A DNA stretch of 64,000 nt from the NCBI RefSeq assembly GCF_034314045.1, contig NZ_JAVIWL010000001.1, positions 496,001 to 560,000 on the forward strand. Reading direction: 5' to 3'. The translations under genes were made by a program, and so were the position numbers. The notes beneath the pieces are model-generated. The model did no database searches and was not told where the DNA came from. It was given only the letters and a program-made list of their open reading frames with translations. This DNA is from Glaciimonas sp. CA11.2 (GTDB lineage: Bacteria > Pseudomonadota > Gammaproteobacteria > Burkholderiales > Burkholderiaceae_D). Position 1 is the first letter of the stretch. The number at the start of each line of letters is the position of its first letter. This document shows, one piece after another, positions 37,908-46,385 of this stretch.

Positions 37908-38971
37908 ACGGCACGCTCACTGTAATTTTTGTCGAGCCAGGTCCGGTAGGCGCCTGACTGCACATTGGCGACCCAGTCCTGGTGCTCAAGATACCAGGCC
38001 ACGGTTTTGCGGATACCGGTGTCAAACGTTTCGGCCGGCTTCCAGCCCAGTTCGCGCTCGATCTTGCTCGCGTCGATGGCGTAGCGCCGGTCGTGGCCGG
38101 GGCGGTCGGTTACCGATACAATTTGTTTGCGGTAGCTGGTGCTGTCGCTGCGCGGACGGGCTTCGTCGAGCAGATCACAGACGATATGGACAATGTCAAG
38201 ATTCGGTTTTTCGTTCCAGCCGCCTACGTTGTAGACCTCGCCAACCTGGCCTGCTGCCAGTACCCGGCGTATGGCGCTGCAGTGATCTTTTACATATAGC
38301 CAGTCGCGAATCTGCTGGCCGTCACCATAGACTGGCAATGGTTTGCCGGCCAGCGCATTGACAATCATCAGGGGGATCAGCTTTTCCGGGAAATGGTAGG
38401 GGCCGTAGTTGTTGGAACAGTTGGTGGTCAGTACCGGCAGGCCGTAGGTGTGGTGGTAGGAGCGCACCAAGTGATCGCTGGCGGCTTTGCTGGCAGAGTA
38501 TGGGCTGTTCGGTTCGTAGCGATGCTGTTCGGTAAAGGCGGGCGCGTCTTTGGTCAGTGAGCCGTAGACTTCGTCGGTGGACACGTGCAGAAAGCGGAAA
38601 TGCTGTTTTGCTTCGTCGGCCAGCTGGTTCCAGTAGGCGCGCACCGCTTCGAGCAGGTGGAAGGTGCCAACGATATTGGTTTGAACAAAATCTTCGGGGC
38701 CGTGGATGGAGCGGTCAACATGGCTCTCGGCGGCAAAGTTGAGCACGGCGCGTGGCTGGTGCCGTGCTAACAGGGCGTCTAGCAGAGCACGGTCGCCAAT
38801 ATCGCCCTGCACAAAAATATGGCGGGGGTTGCCTTGCAAAGAATTCAGATTCTCCAGATTGCCGGCATAGGTCAGCTTATCGAGATTGATGACGGGTTCA
38901 TCCGACTGGGCCAGCCAGTCCAGCACAAAATTTGAACCGATAAAACCGGCTCCACCTGTTACTAGTATCAT
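37904..38971 (-). CDS. rfbB: dTDP-glucose 4,6-dehydratase
   Basis: 355 residues, second step of dTDP-L-rhamnose synthesis and first gene of the rfbBDAC-galE operon. NAD site [36 protein letters not shown] and [20 protein letters not shown] are diagnostic. Order B-D-A-C is one of the usual arrangements. The promoter must lie in 38972-39200, but I cannot place it. Confidence 0.95.
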   Translation of the reverse strand: MILVTGGAGFIGSNFVLDWLAQSDEPVINLDKLTYAGNLENLNSLQGNPRHIFVQGDIGDRALLDALLARHQPRAVLNFAAESHVDRSIHGPEDFVQTNIVGTFHLLEAVRAYWNQLADEAKQHFRFLHVSTDEVYGSLTKDAPAFTEQHRYEPNSPYSASKAASDHLVRSYHHTYGLPVLTTNCSNNYGPYHFPEKLIPLMIVNALAGKPLPVYGDGQQIRDWLYVKDHCSAIRRVLAAGQVGEVYNVGGWNEKPNLDIVHIVCDLLDEARPRSDSTSYRKQIVSVTDRPGHDRRYAIDASKIERELGWKPAETFDTGIRKTVAWYLEHQDWVANVQSGAYRTWLDKNYSERAV

Positions 38972-39525
38972 TTTTTTTACCTGCGATTAATGCGCTTCTT
39001 ATTTTTTTTAAGCCTCAAGAAAACTGGCCTGCACCGCTCATGGGCAGTGGCTACCTGATACAACCTTTGCATTTTAAAATCTTGTTATTGTATTACACTG
39101 CAACTACTTTGCTGCTCAATTTGAGCAAATTGCATCAATGTTGGGCGCTCTGGTGGTGCGCTGGCTTTCCGTGGATAATTTGGAATTGTTCGGCGCCACA
39201 GTATACAGGGTGCGAGTCGTTCGCAGGTTAAATGGGGGACTTTATTTGTTGAAACAGTTGGTAACGCGACATATTGGGGCAGTTGCGCACCAGGCAGGAT
39301 TGGGCTTGGGGTGGTTGACATCGGCCTGGGGGTTGTGAAATCGATATGGTGTACGTAATACGTGGGGCGTATTCGCCGAAAAATTTAAATATTACTGAAT
39401 CAGGATGCTGCGGGTATGAACCCGAATTTTGTCAGCGCCCTGATCCAGCGCGTGGGCATTACGTTGTACTGAGGGAGTACCCGGACATAATGTACGGGTA
39501 TCCCTTCAGTACAAGTGTTTCATAA
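38972..39525. other. Non-coding region upstream of rfbB
   Basis: No gene. The stretch next to rfbB (38990-39100) is AT-rich and should contain the operon promoter. A strong hairpin occurs at 39464-39514 and is listed separately. Confidence 0.45.
39464..39514. repeat. Long 20-bp-arm hairpin beside IS110 remnant
   Basis: TTGTACTGAGGGAGTACCCG (39464-39483) pairs with CGGGTATCCCTTCAGTACAA (39495-39514): 17 Watson-Crick pairs, two G-U and one mismatch around an 11-base loop. There is no T-run. It lies 12 bp beyond the broken end of the IS110-type transposase. It may be a REP-like target of that IS or a piece of its non-coding end. Confidence 0.6.
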
Positions 39526-39996
39526 TCAGTGGCCGAATTCGCGCTCTTTGTCGGCGGGTAGGTAACTGACCAGGTTCTGCCGTTCCCGCGAAATTAAACG
39601 TAATTCGCGCATCTATGCTGGCGGGCCAAATGATCCGCGCAGTAACCCGACACGTCCCAGTGTGGCAAGCCATTCTGCATCGCCGACGTCCGTCTTACGC
39701 CCTGGTACGTGCTTAAAACGGCGAGCATTGACCGCCACCAAGGCCCGAATACCGACAGCCTCCAGCGCTGCATAGAGACTTTTCCAGTAGATGGCGGTGC
39801 TTTCCATGACGACTTGATCGGGGCGCAATGCTGCAGCCCATTTAGCCAGCTCACGTCGATCTCGTTTGAACGCACCAAACTGCCGCTGTTCAATGCGACT
39901 TGTGCCATCTGCCTCTTCGATGAGTGCACACGCCGTGATCTGTGCCTGATGGATATCGAGCCCGATGACGCGCTTATATAGAGTAGCAAGTTCCAT
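39526..39996 (-). pseudogene. IS110-family transposase, N-terminal fragment
   Basis: The N-terminal DEDD (RuvC-like) domain is clear: YKRVIGLDIHQAQITACAL (first D), QVVMESTAIYWK (E), and GRKTDVGDAEWLATLGRVG (last two D). At residue 128 an in-frame TAG interrupts GPPA/MRELRLISRERQ; the frame continues 27 codons and stops at 39526. The C-terminal transposase domain with the catalytic Ser is missing, so the element is dead. Confidence 0.85.
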
Positions 39997-40350
39997 ATTT
40001 CCTCCATTCGAGTTAAAATTTTGAACGGAAGTTGACGGGTGCCAGAACTGGAATTGCCTGGAGGCGAAATCGCCAACGGCCTGATTAACGTGCGCTCTCT
40101 AACGAGGCAATCCGGGGTACGAGTCAGTTATGCGAGCCACGTTAGCGTCGGGGTGTTACCACCACAATACGTTGCGACTTCTTTCCGTCATCTTCCACCC
40201 CATATTTTAGTTCTTTCATCGTCAGGGGTGGCGATAATCGCCATGACCGTTAGCGTAATACGCCGCTGGTGGTTACGGTGAGCGGACTCTAACCAGATTG
40301 TTTGTTGTTTTACGGGTGGCGGCGGATTACGCTAACGCTAATCCGCCCTA
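39997..40350. other. Degenerate repeat region
   Basis: No gene. Contains diverged pieces of the same TAATACGCC/GGCGTATTA-type elements found at 41046-41531, ending with GCTAATCCGCCCTAC at 40337-40351. The repeat seems to have truncated the EamA gene fragment that follows. Confidence 0.5.
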
Positions 40351-40510
40351 CTTGCTACTTGCGTCCAAGGTCGCGCCGGTCGATAAACTGAGGCTGCTGC
40401 TGGTGGCATTGTTTGCTGTGGTCTTTTTGAACGAGCGACCGAGTCTGCGAGAATATTGCGGTATGGCGCTGGTGGGATTGGGTGTGCTTGTTCTGGGCTT
40501 CAAAAAGTAA
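40351..40510 (+). pseudogene. EamA/DMT transporter, C-terminal fragment
   Basis: About 50 codons remain. APVDKLRLLLVALFAVVFLN followed by ERPSLREYCGMALVGLGVLV is the last two helices of an EamA-family permease, which is normally about 140 or 300 residues. The upstream part is replaced by a MITE-like repeat. A terminator follows the stop. Confidence 0.75.
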
Positions 40511-40545
40511 CAGCCCGGCTGTTTTGGAGGCAGCCGGGGTTTTTT
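40511..40545 (+). terminator. Terminator after EamA fragment
   Basis: CCCGGCTG (40514-40521) pairs with CAGCCGGG (40531-40538), followed by six Ts. Standard form. Confidence 0.85.
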
Positions 40546-40563
40546 ATCAGTTTGCTGCGGCAA

Positions 40564-40905
40564 TTACTTGCCGATTGCCTGACTATTTTGATTCAACTGC
40601 TGATTCAGTGCGCGCTGGTCGGTCTTGGTGATATGGCCTTTATCCTGCGAGGCCATGGCTTTTTCTTCACCGCGGATAGTCTTGTCATTGGCGCGCAGGG
40701 TTTTGGCCTGGGTTTTGCTGATTTCGCCTTCCTTGACTTCCTTGGTGATGCGCTTGTTCTGGTTTTGCACCCGGTCGTTGACTTCGGTGCGACGTGGGTG
40801 GTCTTTCTGCCACTGGGTTTCCTGGGCCGATGCTGGTGCCGAGAAGAGTGCGCCGAGTGTGGCGAAAGCGGCTAATGTCATCGTGATGCGTGTGGTGGTG
40901 TTCAT
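40564..40905 (-). CDS. Small exported protein of unknown function
   Basis: 113 residues from the ATG at 40905, chosen because AAAGGA stands eight bases upstream and a signal peptide then starts at once (MNTTTRITMTLAAFATLGAL, cleavage after ASA). The mature part is short, charged and helical (QWQKDHPRRTEVNDRV; repeated Gln/Asn/Lys), a style seen in small periplasmic proteins of Burkholderiales. No catalytic motif. Function unknown. Looks chromosomal in origin rather than island-specific. Confidence 0.75.
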   Translation of the reverse strand: MNTTTRITMTLAAFATLGALFSAPASAQETQWQKDHPRRTEVNDRVQNQNKRITKEVKEGEISKTQAKTLRANDKTIRGEEKAMASQDKGHITKTDQRALNQQLNQNSQAIGK

Positions 40906-41045
40906 GTTGGTTTCCTTTGTTGGCAGATGATCAGAATGTTGTTTTAAGTATGCCGCTTCGTTCAGCATGATCCCTTAACGGCGGGGTGAAATGGTGGGCT
41001 GACAGGCATTACAAATTGTTGCAACTAAAAGAACTGGTCGCTGTT

Positions 41046-41531
41046 GTAGGGCGTATTAGCCTTGGCGTAATACGCCGTCACCGGTGGAACAACAAACAAG
41101 CTGCATGGAGTCCGGGTGGCGCAACCACCTGCGGCGTATTACGCTATTCGCTAATACGCCCTACGCGGTGGCTGTTTGGCGGATGCGTGTTTGTGTAGGG
41201 CGTATTAGCCTTGGCGTAATACGCCGTCACCGGTGGAACAACACACAAGCTGCATGGAGTCCGGGTGGCGCAACTACCTGCGGCGTATTACGCTATTCGC
41301 TAATACGCCCTACGCGGTGGCTGTTTGGCGGATGCGTGTTTGTGTAGGGCGTATTAGCCTTGGCGTAATACGCCGTCACCGGCAATACAACAAACAATCT
41401 GTATAGAGATCGAGTCGGTGCAACCACCGCTGGTGTATTACGTCGTTACTGGTCGCACACTACGTAATTTGTGTAGAGATCGGTTTGCTTAACCACCTGC
41501 GGCGTATTACGCTTAGGCTAATACGCCCTAC
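41046..41531. repeat. Tandem MITE-like repeats, 149 bp period
   Basis: Units begin with GTAGGGCGTATTAGCC at 41046, 41195 and 41344 (period 149). The first two are nearly identical; the third is diverged and longer. Each unit ends with the inverted GCTAATACGCCCTAC, so every unit has terminal inverted repeats and internal GGCGTAATACGCC palindromes. Open frames inside are artefacts of the repeat. These look like non-autonomous palindromic elements; degenerate relatives lie at 40200-40350. Confidence 0.85.
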
Positions 41532-41558
41532 TTTTTCGGTTCGGTGGTCAGGTGAAGA

Positions 41559-41587
41559 AATAGCCCCTTTTGCGAGGGGCTATTTTT
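41559..41587 (+). terminator. Terminator-like hairpin
   Basis: AATAGCCCCT pairs perfectly with AGGGGCTATT across a six-base loop and is followed by Ts. No intact plus-strand gene is directly upstream; it may be a leftover of a gene displaced by the repeats. Confidence 0.7.
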
Positions 41588-41711
41588 GAAACGGACGTTC
41601 GATGGCAGGGCATTATTGGCACGGTATGACGATCAACCGATGGCGGCTTGTCACCTTAAAATTAATGCGTTGTTCTCGCTTTAGCCACCGAAACAGATCC
41701 AATTTCAGCAC

Positions 41712-41901
41712 TCACCAGCGACTATTATTGTAAACGCACACCACGGGTATGTTAGTTCCATCAGCATAAGGCAGGGATTCCCATATGAAATACGCATCAT
41801 GGAAGCCATTTCCATCTGGACTTGAGGACCACAGCCGATCGCTCCAAGAATACCCCCATCCGGCACCGGCAGTCGCATTGGAACCTGTAAATGACGTCAA
41901 T
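41712..41901 (-). pseudogene. C-terminal fragment of an unknown secreted-type protein
   Basis: 61 to 62 codons running out of IS copy B. The composition (many Trp, Ser, Gly, Tyr; LWSSSPDGNGFHDAYFIW, then PVVCVYNNSRW at the end) resembles the Cys-ending C-terminus of surface or Lcl/DUF1566-like proteins, but I cannot name it. The 5' part is absent, cut by the IS at 41901/41902. Confidence 0.45.
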
Positions 41902-42106
41902 TGTGATCGGCGACCCGAAAGTGCCTAGCTTCCGGCAACTTGAAAGTGCCTAATAGTTGCCACATCCACCATTATTTTATTCTGTATTTTCTTCCTGATT
42001 TTTCACTCCAAACTGTCTTTTCTTCGCACTTAGTCTTGTTCTGCCTTCGATTTATTGGTTTTTAACCATTTTATGCGGCGCATCATAGGGTCATGGAGGA
42101 TTCCTC

Positions 42107-43042
42107 ATGAGACCCACAAAACGTCGCCTCTGCCGGTGCTGTAAGCATTCGTTCGATGCCGACCACCGCAACACCCGCCACCAACAATATTGCAATGCAC
42201 CCGCGTGCCGAAAAGCATCAAAAGCGGCGAGTCAACGCGCATGGACCAATAAGCCAGAGAACCGAGATTATTTCAGCGGACCTGAAGCGGTGGACCGGGT
42301 ATGTTCTTGGCAAAAGGATCACCCTGAATACCGTGAGCAGCAAAAAGTTAAACGGGCCACTGCGTTACAAGATCACTGCCATGCGCAACCTATTGATATC
42401 AAACAGAAAAATGAGGCCGATAAAAATCCAGCAAAGATGGCTGAACCTGCGTTACAAGATGTCATCGGCCCGCAATCGCTGGTGTTTATTGGCTTTCTGG
42501 CCCATTTCTTCAATTTAACGTTACAAGATGACATAGCGTCCACCACTCGGAAACTGCAACAATTAGGCGCCGATATTACCACAGAGGATTGCCAGATGAC
42601 GTCATCAAAACAGTTGATTTGTTCACAGCGCCGGCGCGAGGTGCCAGTACAGTTCAGTTGGATCGATCAGCGCCTGGTGCGTGAGCACTACCTCGATCAA
42701 TTGGATGCCTATGCGATGGCGCTCTATCTGTTCCTGGTCACGGTGGCCGATGCTCAGGGACTAAGCTGGTATGGGGATGGAGCAATCGCACGGATTTTAT
42801 CAATGGATACTGAGCGTTTGCACCGCAGCCGCACAGGCTTGATTCAGGCACAGCTACTGGCATACGTCCCACCGGTCTACCAGATCCTTGCGTTAGACAA
42901 GCCGCTCCCACCTAAAGCCGCACCACACCCCACGATGGTGCCAGCACCGACATCCACGCTGACAACCACTGACATATCGGCGAGTACGACAGTGCAAGCG
43001 CATCTGAAGGCACTTCATGATGCACTCGGTAAGCGCCCATGA
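42107..43042 (+). CDS. IS21 passenger protein (copy B)
   Basis: 311 residues, identical in reading to 17560-18495: Cys-rich head CRCCKHSFDAD...YCNAPACRKAS, helical middle, Pro/Thr-rich tail. First gene of the IS transcript; its stop overlaps the istA start (ATGA at 43039-43042). Confidence 0.75.
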   Translation: MRPTKRRLCRCCKHSFDADHRNTRHQQYCNAPACRKASKAASQRAWTNKPENRDYFSGPEAVDRVCSWQKDHPEYREQQKVKRATALQDHCHAQPIDIKQKNEADKNPAKMAEPALQDVIGPQSLVFIGFLAHFFNLTLQDDIASTTRKLQQLGADITTEDCQMTSSKQLICSQRRREVPVQFSWIDQRLVREHYLDQLDAYAMALYLFLVTVADAQGLSWYGDGAIARILSMDTERLHRSRTGLIQAQLLAYVPPVYQILALDKPLPPKAAPHPTMVPAPTSTLTTTDISASTTVQAHLKALHDALGKRP

Positions 43043-44519
43043 TTACCTATGAACTCTGGTGCCAGATTCGAGATTGCCGTGATCGGCAGCATATGAGTTT
43101 GAGCCAGATCGCCGCAGCACTTCATTTACACCACCGCACGGTAGCGAGCTGGGTTGATATATGCTGCATTACGAACCCAGAAAAAAAGTACCCCGGCCGA
43201 GCGTATTGGACCCCTTCAAAGGAGAAGTCACTCGGCTGCTCGATACACACCCGTTCAGTGCCCAGCAGATCTTCCAGCGGCTGCGTGAAAACAACTACGC
43301 CGGTGGCTACAGCACGGTTAAAAAATATGTCCGTCTCATACGGCCCAAACATCGATCTGCGTTCCTCACGTTGGTGTTCGCACCGGGCGAAGCGGCGCAG
43401 GTTGACTGGGGCAGTTGGGGCACGATTGGCGTGGGTCAAACACGTCGGCAACTGAGCTTCTTCGTCATGGTGTTGTGCCATAGCCGGCGCATGTATTTGG
43501 AGTTCTTTGTCGCGCAGACGATGGAGCATTTCCTGGTAGCGCATGAACATGCCTTTGCAGCTTTCAATGCGGTACCGAGTCGGATCATGATCGACAATTT
43601 AAAAACTGGCGTACTCAGTCATTTAGCGGGTTGTGCGCCGATATTTAATCAACGCTATCTGGATTACGCCCGTCACTGTGGCTTCACGATTACGGCCTGT
43701 AATGTAGCTTCAGGGTGGGAAAAAGGCCGAGTTGAAAATGGTGTCGGCTATGTCAAAAAGAACTTCCTCAACGGTCTGGAATTGGGCGATTTCAATGCAG
43801 TCAATCCAGCCGCACAATTGTGGTTGGACACGGTTGCCAATGTCCGCATTCACGCCAAAACGCATCAGCGTCCGATCGACATGTTTGAACAAGAACGGGC
43901 ACATCTGCAGCCCTGCAATCCGGCCCCCTATGATATTGGCCGCATCAGCACGGCACGGGTGTCCAAGCAATTTCGTGTGGCCTTTGATGCTAATCGTTAC
44001 TCCGTACCGGTGCACTACGTAGGCATCATCGTGATCCTCAAAGCTTATCCGGAGCGCGTTTGCATTTACTACGCCGATCAACTCATCGCCTGGCATCTGC
44101 GCAGTTACGAGCGCGGTCAAGATATTGAAAACCCGGATCATCCGAAGGTGCTTGTTGAGCAGCGCAAAAATGCTCAGGCGCAGCGCCTGCTGTTGCGCTT
44201 CCTGTCTCTGACCCCACAAGCCGGAAAATACCACGAAGGACTGATGGTGCGCCGAGCTAACTGGCGCAATCATGTCGCCAAGATCAATGCCCTTGCAGAA
44301 ATTTACGGGGTTGCTGAAACAGGCCGTGCCATTGAAGATGCGCTGGTGTTTGATGCCTTCAGTGGCGAATACATTACCAACTTGCTTGAAGCTCGTGCCC
44401 GCGAACTACCACAAGCAAGTCCCTTGCAATTGACACGGCGGCAGGACCTACTCGACATGACGATTGCCGAGCCCGATCTCTCCCTATATGAACTGAGCCA
44501 TCATGAAAACAAAAGCTGA
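43039..44519 (+). CDS. istA: IstA transposase (copy B), two frames joined by possible -1 shift
   Basis: Frame 0 from 43039 encodes the HTH head and runs on to a stop at 43455. The catalytic portion is in the -1 frame, which is open only from 43158 (a TGA lies at 43155-43157) to 44519. The seven-A run at 43181-43187 gives GAA AAA AAG in frame 0, a consensus slippery site. A shift there would produce ...NPEKK-VPRPSVLDPFKG, close to the expected IS21 alignment. The DDE-region lines AQVDWGSWG, MIDNLKTGV and GRVENGVGYVKKNF are intact. Confidence 0.8.
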
Positions 44520-45291
44520 CATCGCCAAACCTGACCTCGGATGTGATATGGCCGTATTACATGAGCAACTGCTGGCTATGCACATGCCGTATATGAATGA
44601 ACACTTTGAATCGTTAGGACAGAAGGCGGCTTTAGATCAGTCGCCGCATGTAGATTACCTGGCTGAATTGATCGATGGCGAAAGCAATCAGCGCAACGAC
44701 CGCACAACATTACGACGCATTGTAGCTGCACGATTGCCGGTATTAAAAACGATTGACCAGTTTGACTGGAGCTGGCCGAGCAACATCAATCAATTACAGG
44801 TCCGGCATTTATTTCGTCTTGGCTTTCTAAAGGATAAGGCGAATATTATCTTTGTTGGCAGTGTTGGTTTAGGAAAGAGTCACTTGGCAACTGCACTGGT
44901 TCATACTGCCTGCTTGCAGGGTCATTCGGCGTTATTTACTTCGGCCGCCGAGATCATCAACTCACTCTCGGCTTCGCAAGCAGCTGGCGGATTCAAGCGT
45001 GAAATGAACAAATATCTGAAGCCATCTGTGCTCGCTATTGACGAGCTTGGATACCTTCCGATCGATAAATTTGGTGCTGACTGTCTGTTCCAAATTATTA
45101 GTGCGCGTTATGAACGTAGCTCTACTATCGTGACCTCTAACCGGGCATTCAAACACTGGGCTGAAATCTTTAACAACGACAGTACGCTGACATCAGCCTT
45201 GCTTGATCGACTTCTGCACCATGCTGAAACCATCCTCATTGAGGGGAAAAGTTACCGCATGAAGGATCAGATTGAAAATTTGAAGCCTTAA
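44503..45291 (+). CDS. istB: IstB ATPase (copy B)
   Basis: 262 residues, same as 15311-16099: GSVGLGKSHLATAL Walker A and AIDELGYLPID Walker B. Overlaps istA by 17 bp, so it is translated from the same message. Confidence 0.93.
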   Translation: MKTKADIAKPDLGCDMAVLHEQLLAMHMPYMNEHFESLGQKAALDQSPHVDYLAELIDGESNQRNDRTTLRRIVAARLPVLKTIDQFDWSWPSNINQLQVRHLFRLGFLKDKANIIFVGSVGLGKSHLATALVHTACLQGHSALFTSAAEIINSLSASQAAGGFKREMNKYLKPSVLAIDELGYLPIDKFGADCLFQIISARYERSSTIVTSNRAFKHWAEIFNNDSTLTSALLDRLLHHAETILIEGKSYRMKDQIENLKP

Positions 45292-45545
45292 TCAAAAGAA
45301 GGCATGGCATGCTGGCTGCGCCAGCGTGCCATGCCTGACCTCGCCGACAATCTGCCTGCATCACTCTCTCAACAGTATTCAATTGGTCTCGGATTCGTCA
45401 TGACATAAGGATGAATAACGAAGTCGCGCTCTTCGGGAGAATTATGTTGAGCTGAAAATACGGAAATATAAAATCAGATCACCCAATTGCACTAGGCACT
45501 TTCAAGTTGCCCAAAGCTAGGCATATTCACGCTGCCGCGCACAGA

Positions 45546-45583
45546 AATCAGGGCTCCGAACAAATTCCGAGCCCTGATTTTTT
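45546..45583 (+). terminator. Strong terminator immediately right of IS copy B
   Basis: AATCAGGGCTC (45546-45556) pairs perfectly with GAGCCCTGATT (45569-45579), followed by Ts. It begins three bases after the IS. Its partner gene must have lain to the left before the IS arrived; the truncated large gene ending at 15058 is one candidate. Confidence 0.85.
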
Positions 45584-45661
45584 CACCACCAATTCATAAA
45601 CATTAAGCACAAATATTCGTCAAAAAATTAAAGATACGGCCGCAATTTTTTAGACTGGCAC

Positions 45662-45889
45662 TTATTTATATAGTTCTTCCTGAAACTTCCGCACGTCAGC
45701 TGTTTTAAAGTAATACAGCCTGCCTATTTTCTTGTGCTTAATCGGAAAACCATCCTCCGAATTAATCTGATTGCGGATAGTTTGTTCTGGAATTCCTAGC
45801 CGATAAGCTACCGTTCCTAAGTTGACATTCCATATTTCTTCGGTTTCCTTCGGAAATGGCTTAACTTTCTTCTTCCTTGATCTTGACAT
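45662..45889 (-). CDS. Small helix-turn-helix (excisionase/AlpA-like) protein
   Basis: 75 residues from the ATG at 45889 (GGGAG five bases upstream); an ATG at 45901 is also in frame. A basic head (MSRSRKKKVKPFPK) is followed by a MerR/Xis-like HTH: VAYRLGIPEQTIRNQINSE, then KKIGRLYYFKTADVRKFQEE. Such proteins act as excisionases or regulators of mobile elements. Confidence 0.65.
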   Translation of the reverse strand: MSRSRKKKVKPFPKETEEIWNVNLGTVAYRLGIPEQTIRNQINSEDGFPIKHKKIGRLYYFKTADVRKFQEELYK

Positions 45890-45952
45890 GATTTCTCCCA
45901 TTGCCTCCGTTCCTTTGGTCAGGAGGCTAAAAAAAATGCATCATTTCTGATG

Positions 45953-46279
45953 CTACCTTTTTTGAGGAAATAGTCGCGGAGGACGTTCTTCTAGCGGGAC
46001 AAAGACACTTTTGAATGGCTCATTTTTTGGAATTCTAATTTCATATAGAGGTTTGACCCATGGAACTCGGCAACCTTCTTTTGCAAGCTTCAGTGCCTTT
46101 ATTCGCGCCGACGCAATCGGTGTCAAGGAAAGTACTGCCGCCATAAACCACACCAAGGACATAACTTGACCAAAGTCAAAAACAAATAACCCAGATGCTG
46201 TGGCGATGAAACTAAAAAATATAGCTCCAAAGTACCCACATTTCAAATGCGCATCAACGATTTGCTTCTTTTCGTTCAT
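45953..46279 (-). CDS. Small membrane protein, unknown
   Basis: 108 residues with two hydrophobic helices (CGYFGAIFFSFIATASGLFV and VMSLVWFMAAVLSLTPIAS) and a basic, Pro-rich C-terminus (PWVKPLYEIRIPKNEPF). No family recognised. Accessory gene of the island, same strand as the HTH gene and the AAA gene. Confidence 0.5.
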   Translation of the reverse strand: MNEKKQIVDAHLKCGYFGAIFFSFIATASGLFVFDFGQVMSLVWFMAAVLSLTPIASARIKALKLAKEGCRVPWVKPLYEIRIPKNEPFKSVFVPLEERPPRLFPQKR

Positions 46280-46385
46280 TTGTCAGTTTTCACTCAATTT
46301 GCTTAAATTTTTTAATATCAAACCTAAAGCAGGTTTAACGTCCAGTTAAATTTTCCGTTGACATATTTTTTCAACACAGCCCAGT

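Larger units (their letters stand above)
41902..45543 (+). mobile_element. IS21-family element, copy B (3,642 bp), inverted relative to copy A
   Basis: Same ends, genes and length as 15059-18700, in the opposite orientation; translated products read identically, implying a recent duplication or gene conversion. No target duplication is seen (CGTCAAT left, GAAATC right). Together the copies enclose 23.2 kb of polysaccharide genes. Confidence 0.9.

Noticed and set aside
41084..41347. 87-codon open frame with internal repetition
   Set aside because: It is simply the translation of the 149 bp MITE-like repeats; the reading is open only because the period is not a multiple of three and the units lack stops in that frame.
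41046..41531. CRISPR array
   Set aside because: Repeat units are 149 bp with terminal inverted repeats, with no short direct repeats separated by unique spacers and no cas genes nearby.
15059..45543. Target-site duplications proving a classical composite transposon
   Set aside because: The flanks of neither copy match each other, and the outer flanks (AGGGTA and GAAATC) do not match either, also when one IS-mediated inversion is assumed.
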